A stretch of DNA of 64,000 bases from Guadua angustifolia (GCA_036346375.1 CM070511.1:12462001-12526000), one strand, 5' to 3'. Shown: positions 1 through 10,928, numbered from the stretch's first letter. The notes: generated by a model not told the origin, from the letters alone. Translations and numbers: made by a program.

Positions 1-1112
1 TAAGGATACGGAATAAGGGCGTCAATCCATGCTCAGCCTGCAGAATGCCCACTACAGTATTCTTGCGGTATTGGCCACAGGGATGAACCTACAAAAGGAA
101 AACCACTTCCATTTTGTAAGCAAAAATAAGTGACTTAAACCAGATATAATTGAACCAGACTTTGTTACAAAGAAACCTTAAAAAAACTAAAATTAGCACT
201 CTAGCATTTCTACAGTTACTGAGTTCTCAAAGGTCATTACTCTAATCCTATTCCTGAGTAATCGTGGTAATAGAACACATGCATTCAATAAGGCAATTAA
301 GTGTAACAATAAGCGAGCGATGCTCCATCATGCAATACTCATTATAAAGCACTTGCAATCAAGTACACAACACATTAATTAAGATTAATAAACTTACGAT
401 TGCTATCGATTAATCGGACCATCGACATGTTCTAGATTTCTATGTTGAACTGTACATGACAGAATTCATCAAGTAAGCAAAGGAACAAGCATGAATTTCC
501 ATGTATTGACTAATTTCACCTTCAGGAAGAAAAATGAAAGAACACCAACCACAGTTATCAAAATAGTGGAATATATTATCATATTCACGCAAAAGTTCAC
601 ATTGTTTTCTTGAAAGAAAACTCATGCAATATCTGAGGCTCCGATCTTGCAATGCCACTACAACCCAACTAACGAATAGCAATTCACGCATAATCCTCAA
701 ATTATAAATTCCTTACCAGCAAGCACCGTCACCAATGAATTTCAATATATGAAACAACAAGAAAATAACCACACATCCATCAAAAGGAATGGAAATAATC
801 AGCAATGCTATGAGTATTGCTCCCCACTAAAATCGCCAACCCTTATTTTGAACAAGAAACAGGTTTCTTCCAACATCATTGATAGAATACCAAGAAAAGA
901 ATTCAAAGGTCATTTCTTGTAGGCTATAACTCTACAATTCCATTGATTTCACGCAAAATTTGTTGTAGTATACTTGTAGTAATAACAAGATATGCTATGA
1001 TACAACTCAGCATTATATCCTCAGCATTAGTTATCTAATGCACCACAACAACAAGAAATAGAGATCGACTGAAATTACGTAACGTAAATCTTTTAAGCAT
1101 TTCATCGAACAC

Positions 1113-1640
1113 ATGGTGAGCAAGCTATACCTTCACAGACTCAAGGAGGAGGAAGGAGAAAGGTGGGGGAGGGCTGCCGGCTCGAGGTGCACACCGCGGA
1201 GGAGAGGAGGGTGCGGCGGAGCCTTGACGAGAGGCGTGAGCGACGTCGAGGCTGGCCGGGAGGAGGTGAGGTCACCGGGAGGCGCGGACCGGGAAGGCCT
1301 TGGCCCGATGAAAACAGCAGGCGGCGGCTGAAGCCACCAGGCGATGTCGCACGAGCGACCGAGGGCACAAGAGGGAGGGGAGAAGCAGCACTGCGGGCAG
1401 AGAGGAGAGGGGAGGAGCAAAGAACATGGCCAAAGTGGAGAGGGAGGAGCGATGGCAGCAGGCAAAGAGGAGAGGGATCGGTCGGCGCCGGAAGAAGAAG
1501 TGGGGAGACCGTGTGAATCGTCGGTGGCATGCGGCGTGTATGGTGCATGGCACTACGAAGCAAGCGCGGCGGGGTGGTGAGAGGGAGAGAAGAGAGAGAG
1601 TGAGAGAAGAGAGAAGAGAAGGGGCCGGGTAGCTAGGTTA
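1113..1640 (-). other. GC-rich block in CACTA-2, possible leader exon
   Basis: This block is GC-rich and purine-rich between AT-rich neighbours. Read on the minus strand it starts with a CT-rich stretch (about 1570-1630), like a plant 5' leader, followed by open frames of about 90-140 codons rich in Ser, Pro, Leu and Arg. None resembles a known protein. The order terminal repeats, AT-rich spacer, GC-rich block recurs at the right ends of CACTA-1 and CACTA-3. In maize Spm/En a GC-rich control region and leader exon lie at this place. A promoter and leader role here is inference. Confidence 0.35.
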
Positions 1641-1947
1641 ACCCTTTTTAAATTCGTGGGCAATAGGGGCCCACGAATTTAATTAAATTTGTGCGAAATT
1701 ATACAAAAACCGATGAATTTAAAAAAAATAAATTAAGTGAGTTTTTTGGCTACAATTTAATTAAATTAGCAGTATTTTTATAAACCCATTTAATTTAAAT
1801 ATATAAATTTGTGGGTTTTTTTACCACGAATTTAATTAAATACGTGGGTTTTTTTATAAACCGACGAATTTAAATATATAAATTCGTGGGTTTTTTTTGG
1901 CCCATGAATTTAAAAAACCCACGAATTTTCCCCTGTTTCTTGTAGTG
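1641..1947. repeat. Subterminal repeat array of CACTA-2
   Basis: The motif AATTCGTGGG and its complement CCCACGAATT recur many times, with variants such as AAATTTGTGGG and CCGACGAATTTAAAT, in both orientations and separated by T or TTTAAT runs. The array ends directly at the CACTA terminus. Such arrays are the binding sites of the TNPA-type accessory transposase in CACTA elements. Confidence 0.85.
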
Positions 1948-4900
1948 CATGCATGGCTTATTACAAAGGAATGGCTCAATTGGTTATTTTGCATTGCATC
2001 AATATTTTAACTTACTATTTATTTAGTTTTAAAGCAGCAAAACCATATTAATATAATAAGTTTCTCCAATTATTTTCCACATAATATTGGACACACAGTC
2101 CTTAATCAATTTCACCATTATCCCAGGCACACAGCCTTTCATCCCATTTTATTTTCAAAGATCTACCCCTTGATTGTAATCCCCGAGCTTTGTCCAATTC
2201 CGTGGACTCGGCTATTCGAATAGTTTGTACACTATACAGAGGTTGTATACTTTACCCACAAGATACAGTCGCTCACCACACAGGTGATTGATTGTAACAA
2301 AGTCTTTCAGAAACCAACATCTAAACCTATGAACCTCCCCAGCATTGCCTTTCTAACACTTCCCTCACTCAGAGCCAAAGTTTAGAACAAGCGAATCTTG
2401 TTGGATGGGTACCAAGCCGTATGCAGTCGCTCCCCACACGATTACACTTTTGTGTAACCGCCCCAGTGTCAAAGGAAAGATATTAGAACCCTACTAAACT
2501 AGGTCTGTCCCATACTAGACATGTGGTTGTACGAGTAACTCAGTTCAAAGGCTCGCAAGGTAAAGTCCTTAACTGTCCAGGGCAAGACTTCCTTCCAAAG
2601 GTTCGGCACACAACCATCTCATTTTACTTAATTCATTCCGTTGCCACACAGGCCCACCTGGCACGAAGCCATCTTGCCACTTGCCCCAGTCTAAATCATT
2701 TCCTACCCCAAGTTGTTTTACGGTGCAACACATGCCAGCAAATCAACATTCATGTAGAACCACATAGGTCTCCACACTTCAACTTCATTACCAACACATT
2801 CCACCATTTACCAAAATACATTCACTATTCCTTTAGTCAATATTGCTTTTGTATAATAAAAGATTATTCACGACATAATCAAGGCTAAGCAACTATTCAC
2901 GGTCTAGCCTCCCGTGTTGGCATATCATTGCATCCAACTAATGTTATCAACTTAGGGTGTCAAGTGAATCATGGCATACAAATATTAGACACAAGGTGGC
3001 AATAACAAATAGGTTACTTAACTAATTCACCCAAATTAATTAAATCTATTTTTTGTTAAATTAGCATGCATAGTTTGAATCAAAATATATTTTCAAAACT
3101 TAGGAGCAAAATGATCAAAACATGACTTGCCTTCAAACAGTGGCTGATCCTGATCTGGAGCTTGGTCATGTGCTGGAAATTCCCCCTCGAAGTTTTCCGG
3201 CAAATCAACGTCTACTCGAATAAGCAGACATTCAATAAATACACTAAATAGATAGTAATATCAACTCTAAAAATAAAATAAAATTCACCAATAAATAGTT
3301 CACATTTTTACAAATTTTTAGGAACTGAAATCACCCAATTCGGAGTTAAGACACAAAAGTTATAGCGATTACAAGTTTGTAAATTCAAATAAAAGAAAAA
3401 CCCGAATTAATCTATTTATTTTCCTACTGGAAAATCCCGATAAATCCTTTGGCCAACACGTGGCAGCACCAGAGTGGGCCACGTCAGCTCTGGTCTATAG
3501 ACCAGGCTCACGGTTCAGGTCGGATTCACTGTGGACTCGGTCCACCGAATAGTGTCACTGACCTGTGGGCCCCTCGGATGACGTCAGCCCTTACGGCTTC
3601 CACACTGACAGGTGGGACCCACGCATGACATCATGGTGACGTCACACGAACAAGACACAGCGGCGACACCCGCTCTCTGGCTGACACTTGGCACTCGGAT
3701 ACTGGTCCATGCGGTGCAAAGTTCCCGCCTGTTGGATTCGAATCCAACAGTCGGTCTTATCCCACACGTGGAAAAATCCCCACCGTTCATTTGAATTTAA
3801 TGGACAGATCTTGCCTCAGCGGCTGGTGGGACGTTTTGGATTCCTCGCGGACACGCGGCATGATCACAACCGTGCGCTGAAATCGACGGCTATGATTTGG
3901 CTGTGCTAGGGTTATTGGACAGCTACGTGGCAAGATCTTGGCCACAGATCTAAGATCTAACGGCCCGGCTTGGCTTAATCTACGGTCTATATCGAGCCCT
4001 TGGATTGAGATCCAACGGACATTATCAAACGTATCTTTAAACGGCTACGTGGATTCACCGGAACGGCACGATGAAGATCTAACGGACATTTTCAAGCGCA
4101 TCATATACGACTATGTGGGCTTACCAGAACGGCACGATGAAGATCCGATGGTCTAGGATGCTCGCGGGTGTTGATGGTGGTGCGGCGGCGCTTGGTCACC
4201 GGACTTGGAGAAGATGCTCGGGTCGACGGCGTTTCCGAGTGTCTCTGGTGAGGTGAAGTGCTCCACACGACACGGCTTGACACGGCGGACTCGGGGTGGG
4301 TCTTGGGTACGGCGGAGGGTGGTGAACGACGGCGGAAAAAGGCCAAAACCGAAGCGGCACAAGAGCCAACTCCGGTGAGCAAGAGCACGAGCTATGGAGC
4401 TCTACGGCGTACGGGAGAGTGTGCTACGGGTGCGGAACGGAGAACTCTTTCTACGGGGGTATTTCACACGCACGGAGACGCTTTGATATGCGCGCAAAAC
4501 GGCCGCCATTAACACGGCTGCCAACCACCTTGTAATGGCGACGGCGGCGCCGACTGTTCAACTCCCGCGCGACGTGGCGCTATCCGAGTCGTCCAAGCAG
4601 CCATGATCCAACGTCTCCCATGGAACCGCGACGTGGCTCCATCTCAGCCGCCTGCTTGCGATCGCACGGTGTGAAGTCAAATAGTTTTAGGGTTTCAGTT
4701 ATTTGGGCCGACCGACGAGCACAGTGTTGGTCTCGGCCCAACACTGTTGAATCGAAGTTTTCAGACTTTTCGAATAAAAATAAATCCACAATTTCAAATT
4801 AATTATTTAGGGCACTAAAAATACCCAAAAAATTCAAGAAAAATCCTAGAAAATATTTCATGGCATTTAGAACTTAAATAAAATATTTTTATTTATTTTT

Positions 4901-5043
4901 GATAAATAATTTTTTGATATTTAATTATTCCAGAGAAATATAAATTCAAATTAAACTCAAATAAATCCAAATAAATCCCAAAAATTCACAAAAATTCAAA
5001 TAACTCCAAAAATTTAAATTAGGCCAAATTTTGGGATGTTACA
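1948..5043 (-). repeat. Element A: Tekay-type LTR (minus orientation), left part cut by CACTA-2
   Basis: The segment ends at 5043 with GGGATGTTACA, so on the minus strand it begins TGTAACATCCC, a typical Tekay/Del LTR start. It shares ordered landmarks with the complete solo LTR at 40231-43688: TATTCGAATAG next to a TGCAGAGG-like stretch, a CTAGGTCTGTCCCATAC block (about 2500 here, about 41235 there), and GACTTGCCTTC before an AT-rich half. Immediately to its right lies integrase of element E with no primer-binding site, so 5043 is the outer edge of the insertion. Positions 3460-4650 are GC-rich with degenerate direct repeats around 4030-4150. No gene is seen. Whether it is a solo LTR or the 5' LTR of a longer element cannot be decided. 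Confidence 0.8.
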
Positions 5044-5590
5044 CTTGGCCTCGATCCACTTTGTAAATTTATCGATGGCGACGAAGAGATGAGTGAAACC
5101 ACCTTGGGCCTTCTTCAGGGGTCCAACCATGTCGAGCCGCAGATTGCGAAACGACACGGTGATCGGGATGGTGCGCAACTCTGCTATACCGCATGTGTAT
5201 TTGTCGAGCGAAGAAATGACACCCTTCACAGGTGCGAACGATGTCTTCCGCATCTGATATAGCAGTCGGCCAGAAGAAGCCTTGACGATAAGCCTTGCCT
5301 ACTAGGATGCTTGACGCTGCATGATGTCCGCAAATTCCCGAGTGGATTTCTTTGACAAGATTCCTCCCTTCTTGCTCTGATATGCAGCGTCTTAGGATTC
5401 CGCAGGCACTCTTCCGAAAGAGTTCTTCACCAACCACCACGTAACTTTTGCTTCGGTGCGTGACGCGCTCTGCTTGCACGCTATCCTCGGGGAGCTCGTC
5501 TTTCAACAGATAATTCAAAAATGGAGTTGTCCAGTCAGGCTTGACGACTAAAACCTCCACCTCGCCTGGCTTTTCCTCTGGCTTGAACAA
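5044..5590 (-). pseudogene. pol: Element E integrase, N-terminal part, truncated
   Basis: On the minus strand a 173-codon frame (5590 to 5069) encodes the end of the RNase H linker, the integrase zinc-binding region (CGHHAASSILVGKAY, then EDIVRTCEGCHFFARQ), and after a frameshift near 5250 the start of the catalytic core (LRLDMVGPLKKAQGG, FVAIDKFTKWIEAK). The core is cut at 5044 by the Tekay-type LTR, so the rest of the catalytic residues lie outside the window or are lost. The family is Tat/Retand Ty3/gypsy. Integrase would join retroelement cDNA to chromosomal DNA; this copy cannot be functional. Confidence 0.85.
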
Positions 5591-6615
5591 TTCCTGCTAT
5601 CGGCTTATCGTGGGTTTGTGGAGCTCTTCGACGAATACGCCAGCCGGGACTGTCGCCCGACTGGAGCCTAATCTTGCAAGCTCGTGTGCCGCTTCGTTGT
5701 CTCAGTGTAGCACATGGATATGCTACAACCCGTCGAAGTTGCCTTCCAACTTGCGCACTTCCTAGCAATATGCTGCCATATTATCAACGACACACGACCA
5801 GTCCTTCTACACTTGATTAATCACCAACTAGGAGTCCCCGCGAACCGTGAATCATCGGATAGCGAGCGATATGGCGATACGGAGCCCGTGGATGAGTGCC
5901 TTATACTCGGCGGCATTGTTTGATGCCGAAAAATGGATTTGAAGAATGTACTTCAGCCGATCCCCTGTCGGGGAGATGAGCACAACACCAGCCCCACGCC
6001 GCTGAGCATGAGGGAACCATCGAAGTACATTGTCCAGTACTCGAGCTGCTCAATGGTTGTGGGATTCTGCAGCTCTATCCACTCGGTGGTGAAGTCGGCG
6101 AGGACTTGGGACTTGATGGCAGTTCGTGGCTTGAAACAGATCTCAAAAGCTCCGAGCTCGACCGCCCACTTCGCGATTCTCCTAGTGGCTTCCCGATTGT
6201 GAAGTATGTCCCCAATCGGAAAGGAAGTAACCACCGAAATCTATGTTCTTGGAAATAATGGTTAAGCTTGCGAGAGGTAAGTAGTACGGCGTATAGTAGC
6301 TTCTGTACTTGCGGGTACCGTACCTTAGACTCGGCCAGCACTTCGCTAACGAAATAGACTGGGCGTTGAACCTTCTGGTGGTGTCCTGCCTCCTCTCACT
6401 CCATAACAATTGTGGTGCTGACTACATGAGTCGTTGCTGCTATGTAGAGCAAAAGGGGTTCTTCGGGCATCAGTGAGACCAATACCGGTGGCATAGTTAG
6501 GAATGCCTTAAGATCCTCAAAAGCCTATTGCGCCTCTGGAATCCACTAGAAGATGCCTTGCTTCTTTAGGAGCTTGAAAAACGGCATCCCCCGCAATCCC
6601 AAGCGGGAAATGAAT
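5591..6615 (-). pseudogene. pol: Element E dual RNase H region, downstream of CACTA-1
   Basis: Going down the minus strand from 6615 the frame resumes with FISRLGLRGMPFFKLLKK, directly continuing the RT tail that stops at 45369. Next come pieces of the retroviral-type RNase H (RYPQVQKLLYAVLLTSRKL, SFPIGDILHNREATRRIAKW) and the start of the second, archaeal-type RNase H (YWTMYFDGSLMLSGVGLVL). Frameshifts and stops break it, for example the stop in place of residue codons near 6547. Two RNase H domains in a row are typical of the Tat lineage. The host side of the CACTA-1 target duplication is at 6613-6615. Confidence 0.85.
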
Positions 6616-7190
6616 CACTACTAGAATTCTGGGCTTTTGCAATGGTGAGAAATCATTGCAATAGAGCTCATTTTGTTGCAATATGTACCAATAGCCACAA
6701 TGTCACTATCGTTGGTAGGTGTAGCTATTAGTTGCGTGGTCCAAAGTTTGGGCCACGATTTATGTTTTGTTGCAATTGCAATGCTAATTGCAATGGGAAT
6801 ATGCGTTGTATTAGTCTGTAATTGCAATGACGGTTTGACGTGGCAATAGTCTCAATTACCGAGGCAATAGTAGTCTCTATTACCACGCTCTCATGCGTTG
6901 CATTAGATAGTAGCAATGACTTTAATATCGTGGCAATATTTTTTATTGCCGTGGCAATAGAGGTCTCTATTGCCACGCGTTTAGGCATTGCATTAAACTG
7001 TAGTTGCAACAAAAACCAATCCATGGCAATAAGTGAGGTTGCAACAAAATAATTTTCGTGGCAATATGATGTATTGCAATTAAAAAACTTCGTTGCAATA
7101 AATTATAACAACGATCTATATTTGTGGCAATTCATTTTTTCACAACGAGGCATCAATGCATATTGCAATAATATTTGCTTGTATACCGTT
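6616..7190. repeat. Left subterminal repeats of CACTA-1
   Basis: Short motifs built on GTTGCAAT, GTGGCAAT and their complements ATTGCCAC and ATTGCAAC occur dozens of times in both orientations. The same motifs, including GTGGCAATA and TTTTGTTGCAAT, fill the right end at 45060-45365, so the two ends belong to one element. Confidence 0.9.
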
Positions 7191-7727
7191 GTTGCAAAAG
7201 AAATGTACTCAAATTAGAAATTGCACAAATAGAAATATCAATTATAGCCATCAAATCATATATAAGAGCATTTGTAACAATCTTTTCAATATGTACAAAC
7301 ATTAAGCAAAAGAGACCAATAATAGAACAATTTCATAGTGATCTCTGAACGAAAACTATAAATTTCTCAACTAAGATTGCGATAACAGAACTAATCTATT
7401 GACTAGTGACTTGAGAATAGGTTGTTCCACATTGTAGACTTGCTTGACTTGACCATGTCATGAGACTGGACGCTCCGCTCAAATTGTATCCTCCTATTGA
7501 ATAAAAGCACGGTTTATTCTTTTGAGCATAAATAAATCCAAGATGAAATTTTATAGGCTATCATATTGTAAATACTAGCAAATCAAGTGAAAGGACTCGA
7601 CAAAGCCCATGAGCTCAAGTTAAACTAAACACCTACTCAGTCGATCTTACTAAAGCATGCAAGGAATGAATAAACGAAGGAAACAACGGTTGCATCACTT
7701 AAGCATGAAATTGACATGTTGGTTAAC
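7191..7727. other. CACTA-1 left interior, no gene recognised
   Basis: AT-rich sequence without a persuasive reading frame, RNA gene or further repeat. It leads directly into the captured kinase fragment. Confidence 0.6.
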
Positions 7728-8000
7728 TTTTACTTTAAGGGCAACTGGCGGCTCTGTGGAGGAGTACTGGACTTAAATATGCCATCATGCCCCACTGTTA
7801 CTCAGAGAACTGGATGGCGACACTATTTGGTTAGAGTGTTGATCCCCATATAAGGCATTTTGTCACTCATATTTCTGATCTCCTTTACCATCTTCAAAAG
7901 GAAGGTGTTAATAATGCAGTTATCGTTGCCTTCTTCTGGTGAGCAATTTCCTAAAGTTTCTTATAAGGATTTAGCACAAACCACAGAGAACTTAAGGGTG
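7728..8000 (+). pseudogene. Captured fragment of an LRR receptor-like kinase gene
   Basis: In one frame from 7728 the sequence reads the C-terminal cap of a leucine-rich-repeat ectodomain (FKGNWRLCGGVLDLNMPSCP), a hydrophobic transmembrane segment (YLVRVLIPI, stop, GILSLIFLISFTIF), a basic stop-transfer KRK, and the juxtamembrane start of a kinase (LPSSGEQFPKVSYKDLAQ). This order is diagnostic of grass LRR-XII kinases of the Xa21/FLS2 type. A TAA at 7851-7853 interrupts the membrane helix. The match stops after TTEN near 7990. About 80 bp further, in the same frame, CSETNLL near 8071 resembles the next conserved stretch, so a small insertion may separate them. It cannot make a kinase. It looks like transduplication of host sequence by the CACTA. 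Confidence 0.82.
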
Positions 8001-8102
8001 ATAAAGTTAACAAGAATGCAATCCAGACAAGAAAAGCAGGTCAAAAGATTTTTAGAACTATTAATCGTATGTTCAGAAACCAATCTTCTAAGTGCTGCAC
8101 AT

Positions 8103-8220
8103 TGTTCATCTCAGATATGGGAAATAGGATCACTTATGGGTGCTTAATAGCTCAGAATAGTTCATCTCATTTATGGGAAATAGGATCACTTAAGGGTGCT
8201 CAATCATATGTTCAGAATAG
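8103..8220. repeat. Two-copy tandem duplication of about 58 bp
   Basis: The unit beginning TTCATCTCA and containing ATGGGAAATAGGATCACTTA occurs at about 8105-8161 and again at about 8162-8220, with a few mismatches. It lies just downstream of the kinase fragment in CACTA-1. Confidence 0.75.
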
Positions 8221-8599
8221 TTCTCTTCAGGTATAAGCTTGAGAAGTTGTTTTCAGCTACAGTGCACCCCTGGATTAAATCTGAGTGGAGAGTTAACTTT
8301 ATACTTGTCAAGATTTTTTTCCTTGTTATAAATATCGTAGTTAATAGACGCAAAATGGGAAAAAATGTTAGTCTCTAGAGTTCTTGCTGGTATTGAGATT
8401 AGACCACACCATTGCAAACATTGATGTATTACCATGCTATACATTTCACAAGAGGGTTGCAGCAACATTGAACTTCTTTATTTCAACATCAATGAAAGCA
8501 GTAATATCTAGTGCTTCCTACAAATACAGTGCATGCATGCTCCAGGTGTGGAGTGTCCACTCAGTCATAACATAAGCTTCAAAAAAATTTCTAGACAGG
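8221..8599. other. CACTA-1 interior up to the element C insertion
   Basis: AT-rich sequence in which I see no gene. The last five bases (8595-8599, ACAGG) are the left copy of the element C target duplication; the right copy is 43994-43998. Confidence 0.6.
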
Positions 8600-9255
8600 T
8601 GTCGACGATCGGGATCGCCAACCGCAGAAATGAAAAGGGGGGTTAGTGACACTAGGGACCCGAGCTGAGCTTTGCTCAACGAAGGAACGGATTCGACGTT
8701 CTGGTGGTCGGAGCAAGACGACAACGAGCGTGACACGGGGGTTTATACTAGTTCGAGCCCCTACGAAGGTAATAGCTCTACTCCAGTTGCCTTGCGGCGG
8801 TGATCTCTGCTATTTTTGTGTACAGGGGTGAGTTACAACTCAAGCTCAATAATGATGATGTCTAATGCTCGAACTCTGGTGCGGCGTCCCCCCAGATTGC
8901 GCCGTCCTTAGCCTTATATCCTCCCTGCCTATAACAGACGGGCGAGATTCCCGGGGTAGTGGTCTTCATGCGTGTTGATGGCTGGCAGTAACCGTCCGGA
9001 CACTCCGCGCACGCTTGCCTCAGTTCCACGATCCCACGCCTTGGTAACCGCCGAGTAAACACACGTTCCGGCTTTCCAGGGGACGCCGTCCGAACAAGAG
9101 CCAACCCGAGCCCAAGGTTGTGCGGGGCCCGACCTTGAGGCCGCACGAGCTCTAGGTGTGCGGCTCAGAACGGTCCAGGTCATGGTCGAAGTAGCCGAGC
9201 TAGGGAGCCCCGTTGACCGTGCGTTGACCGGCCAAGGGTCTCCTAGCCCTCGTCA
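8600..9255 (-). repeat. Element C 3' LTR
   Basis: The LTR is 656 bp. On the plus strand it runs from TGTCGACGATCGGGATCGCC to CCCTCGTCA; on the minus strand it therefore begins TGACGAGGGC and ends CGTCGACA. A minus-strand TATA-like element (ATATAAGG) is at 8913-8920, the right place for the LTR promoter. Several open frames on the minus strand of this LTR are not genes. Confidence 0.93.
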
Positions 9256-9275
9256 GCCAGCCCCCGAGGCTCAAG
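9256..9275 (-). promoter_or_regulatory. Element C polypurine tract
   Basis: On the minus strand the bases just before the 3' LTR read GAGCCTCGGGGGCTGGC. A G-rich tract of this form primes plus-strand DNA synthesis. The same tract precedes the LTRs of B and G, supporting the orientation. Confidence 0.75.
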
Positions 9276-9560
9276 GTCGAAGAAGACACCTGGAACGGCC
9301 TCGAGCCTCACTTCGCGGAAGCACGGAAAAGGCTTCCGTAGGTCTTGAACCCTTGGCCGAGGTCGGGCGGAGAGCACGAAGGGGAACCTTCGGCTTCGAC
9401 ACCTGGCGACCCTCGAACTTCACGGTGCTGGTACGGATGCGAACGGCCAGCAGACTCCTGTGACGCCTCGAGCCCGTGGCCCAGGCCTTAATTGCGCCTA
9501 TCGAATCATGGCCGGCGAGCCTTTTGAGATGCCGTGGACTGGATTTAGCGGCGACGCGGC

Positions 9561-9568
9561 TTATAAAT
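9561..9568 (+). promoter_or_regulatory. TATA box of the element C antisense gene
   Basis: TTATAAAT lies about 120 bp upstream of the antisense start codon at 9686, followed by a CT-rich leader (about 9600-9665) and a good context (GCCATGGCC). In element B the matching position reads GTTAAATCC, so the box is damaged there. Promoter function is inferred from position and composition. Confidence 0.6.
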
Positions 9569-9685
9569 CCGAGTCCACAGTGACTGTTGAAAAAAAACTC
9601 TCGATCTTGCACCCTTCATCTTCTAGCCTTCCTCCTGAGCAAGTCTCTCTCTCCCTTTCCCTCGACCAAGCCTGCAACGACCGCC

Positions 9686-10585
9686 ATGGCCAAGTTTGGG
9701 AGGAGCACTATGTCATCAGTGAGGATGAGGGAGCTCGAGACCCTGGGGCTGCTGGACCTGGTACATGGCGGTTGCCGGGTGGCGAGACCGAGCCGCACCC
9801 CAGGGACGACGAGATCGTCTGCACCGAGCATTATACACTCTTCGCCCTGCGGACCCCGGAGAGCGAGTTCGTGGCGGACATCCTTTCTAGCTGTGAGATC
9901 AAACTCGTCAATCTGGTGCCGAATTCAATCCTCCTTCTCGCCATCTTCTCCCACCTGTGCGAGGGGTTCCTAGGAATCCTTCCCACCCCCTCGCTCTTCT
10001 TCTGGTACTTCAGCCTCTTCCGCTCGGGGAAGGATCCTGTGGTCGGGTGCCTCTATTTTCGGCTACGGACGGGGATCTCGTGGGCCTTCCCTAAGATCCA
10101 CTCTCGGGACTCCCTTGGCCCGTGGACCGAGCGGTGGTTCTACATGAAGAAAGGGGAACACGGCGCGCTGACGTATGAGGGGGCCCCCGTCACTGGGAAG
10201 GAGACCCCGGAGGCAGATGATCTCGAAGCCGACGAGGACGCCATCACCGCCATACACATCTGTGCCACGCGCGGCCTCACCGGGCAGACGATCGCCATCA
10301 ACTTTCTGCGGAACCGGGTGTCCCCTCTACGGAGGAGGATGCACCCGTTCTTCGAGATAAGGGGGCGTGACAACCCAACCCGAGAGGGCACATCTGGTAA
10401 GCCTTTTTCGTCTTGAAGCCTTCCTCGAGCTCGATCTTGGGTCTTTTTTTATGGTCGTTTTCCTTGCAGCGTCGAAGGAGTCCTGGGTTGCTGCCAGGAT
10501 GAACGAGATGTTCGGGAATGGGGCGCACGATTATGCCATCGACACCCTTGTCCCGAAAAATGTACTTCGCTGGAAGGCCGAGGTA
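9686..10585 (+). pseudogene. Element C antisense gene, N-terminal part (putative gypsy type transposon domain)
   Basis: This gene runs opposite to gag-pol, next to the 3' LTR. It starts at ATG 9686 (MAKFGRSTMSS), shifts frame near 9740, and continues as WRLPGGETEPHPRDDEIV, FVADILSSCEIKLVNLVPNS, AIFSHLCEGFLGILP and DSLGPWTERWFYMKKGE. This pattern is the domain named 'putative gypsy type transposon' (Transposase_28, PF04195) in plant proteomes. A GT-AG intron of 73 bp is likely at 10397-10469, and exon 2 (SKESWVAARMNEMFGNG) ends at a donor at 10583-10584. There the gene is cut by the Tekay segment D. Its C-terminal coiled coil is found 23 kb away at 33548-34626. The role of such genes in Tat elements is unknown. 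Confidence 0.8.
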
Positions 10586-10906
10586 AGGCGAGGAACGGTG
10601 GCGTATCAATTGGAGCTTCCCTCTTCACTAGCCGATGTACATGATGTCTTTCATTTCTCTCAATTGAAGAAATGTCTTCGTGTCCCGACTGAAGCCTCAG
10701 AGCTGGACACTCTTGAATTACAACCTGACCTATCCTACAAAGAGCACCCCATCTGCATTCTCGATGAGAGGGAGCATGTTACTCGAAATCACACCATCAA
10801 ATTCTTTAAGGTTCAATGGAGTAATCACACCCCTGACGAAGCCACATGGGAGCGTGAGGATTATCTTCGATCTGAATACCCCTACCACTTCAATGAAGCG
10901 GTGTAA
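10586..10906 (+). pseudogene. pol: Element D pol 3' end, first copy (integrase tail and chromodomain)
   Basis: About 107 codons match the end of D pol at 19711-20031 with only about six substitutions over the shared 355 bp. They comprise the integrase C-terminal segment (LADVHDVFHFSQLKKCLRVP) and a chromodomain (HTIKFFKVQWSNHTPDEATW). The upstream part of pol is missing: the junction with element C is at 10585-10588, where both parents read AAGG. The frame continues unbroken from exon 2 of the C antisense gene, giving a chance chimera of about 180 codons (10367-10906). Confidence 0.88.
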
Positions 10907-10928
10907 TCTCGAGGACGAGATTCTTTTA

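Larger units (their letters stand above)
1..1947. mobile_element. CACTA-2, right-hand part of a CACTA DNA transposon
   Basis: The right terminus reads inward from 1947 as CACTACAAGAAACAGGGG on the minus strand, the expected CACTA terminus. It is preceded by about 300 bp of short inverted and direct subterminal repeats. The left terminus is not in the window, so the full length and target duplication cannot be checked; the 3 bp after the end are CAT. Positions 1-1112 are AT-rich and hold no recognisable transposase exon or other gene. The element sits in the Tekay-type LTR that continues to 5043. It is either a non-autonomous CACTA or the end of a larger one that begins upstream of base 1. Confidence 0.75.

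Noticed and set aside
1041..1065. CACCACAACAACAAGAAATA as a possible left end of CACTA-2
   Set aside because: It differs from the right terminus in the first bases, has no subterminal repeats after it, and the flanking 3 bp do not match CAT.
1141..1563. Overlapping open frames of 90-140 codons on both strands in the GC-rich block of CACTA-2
   Set aside because: All frames are open because the block is GC- and purine-rich. The products are low-complexity Ser/Pro/Arg and match no family, so I list the block but no protein gene.
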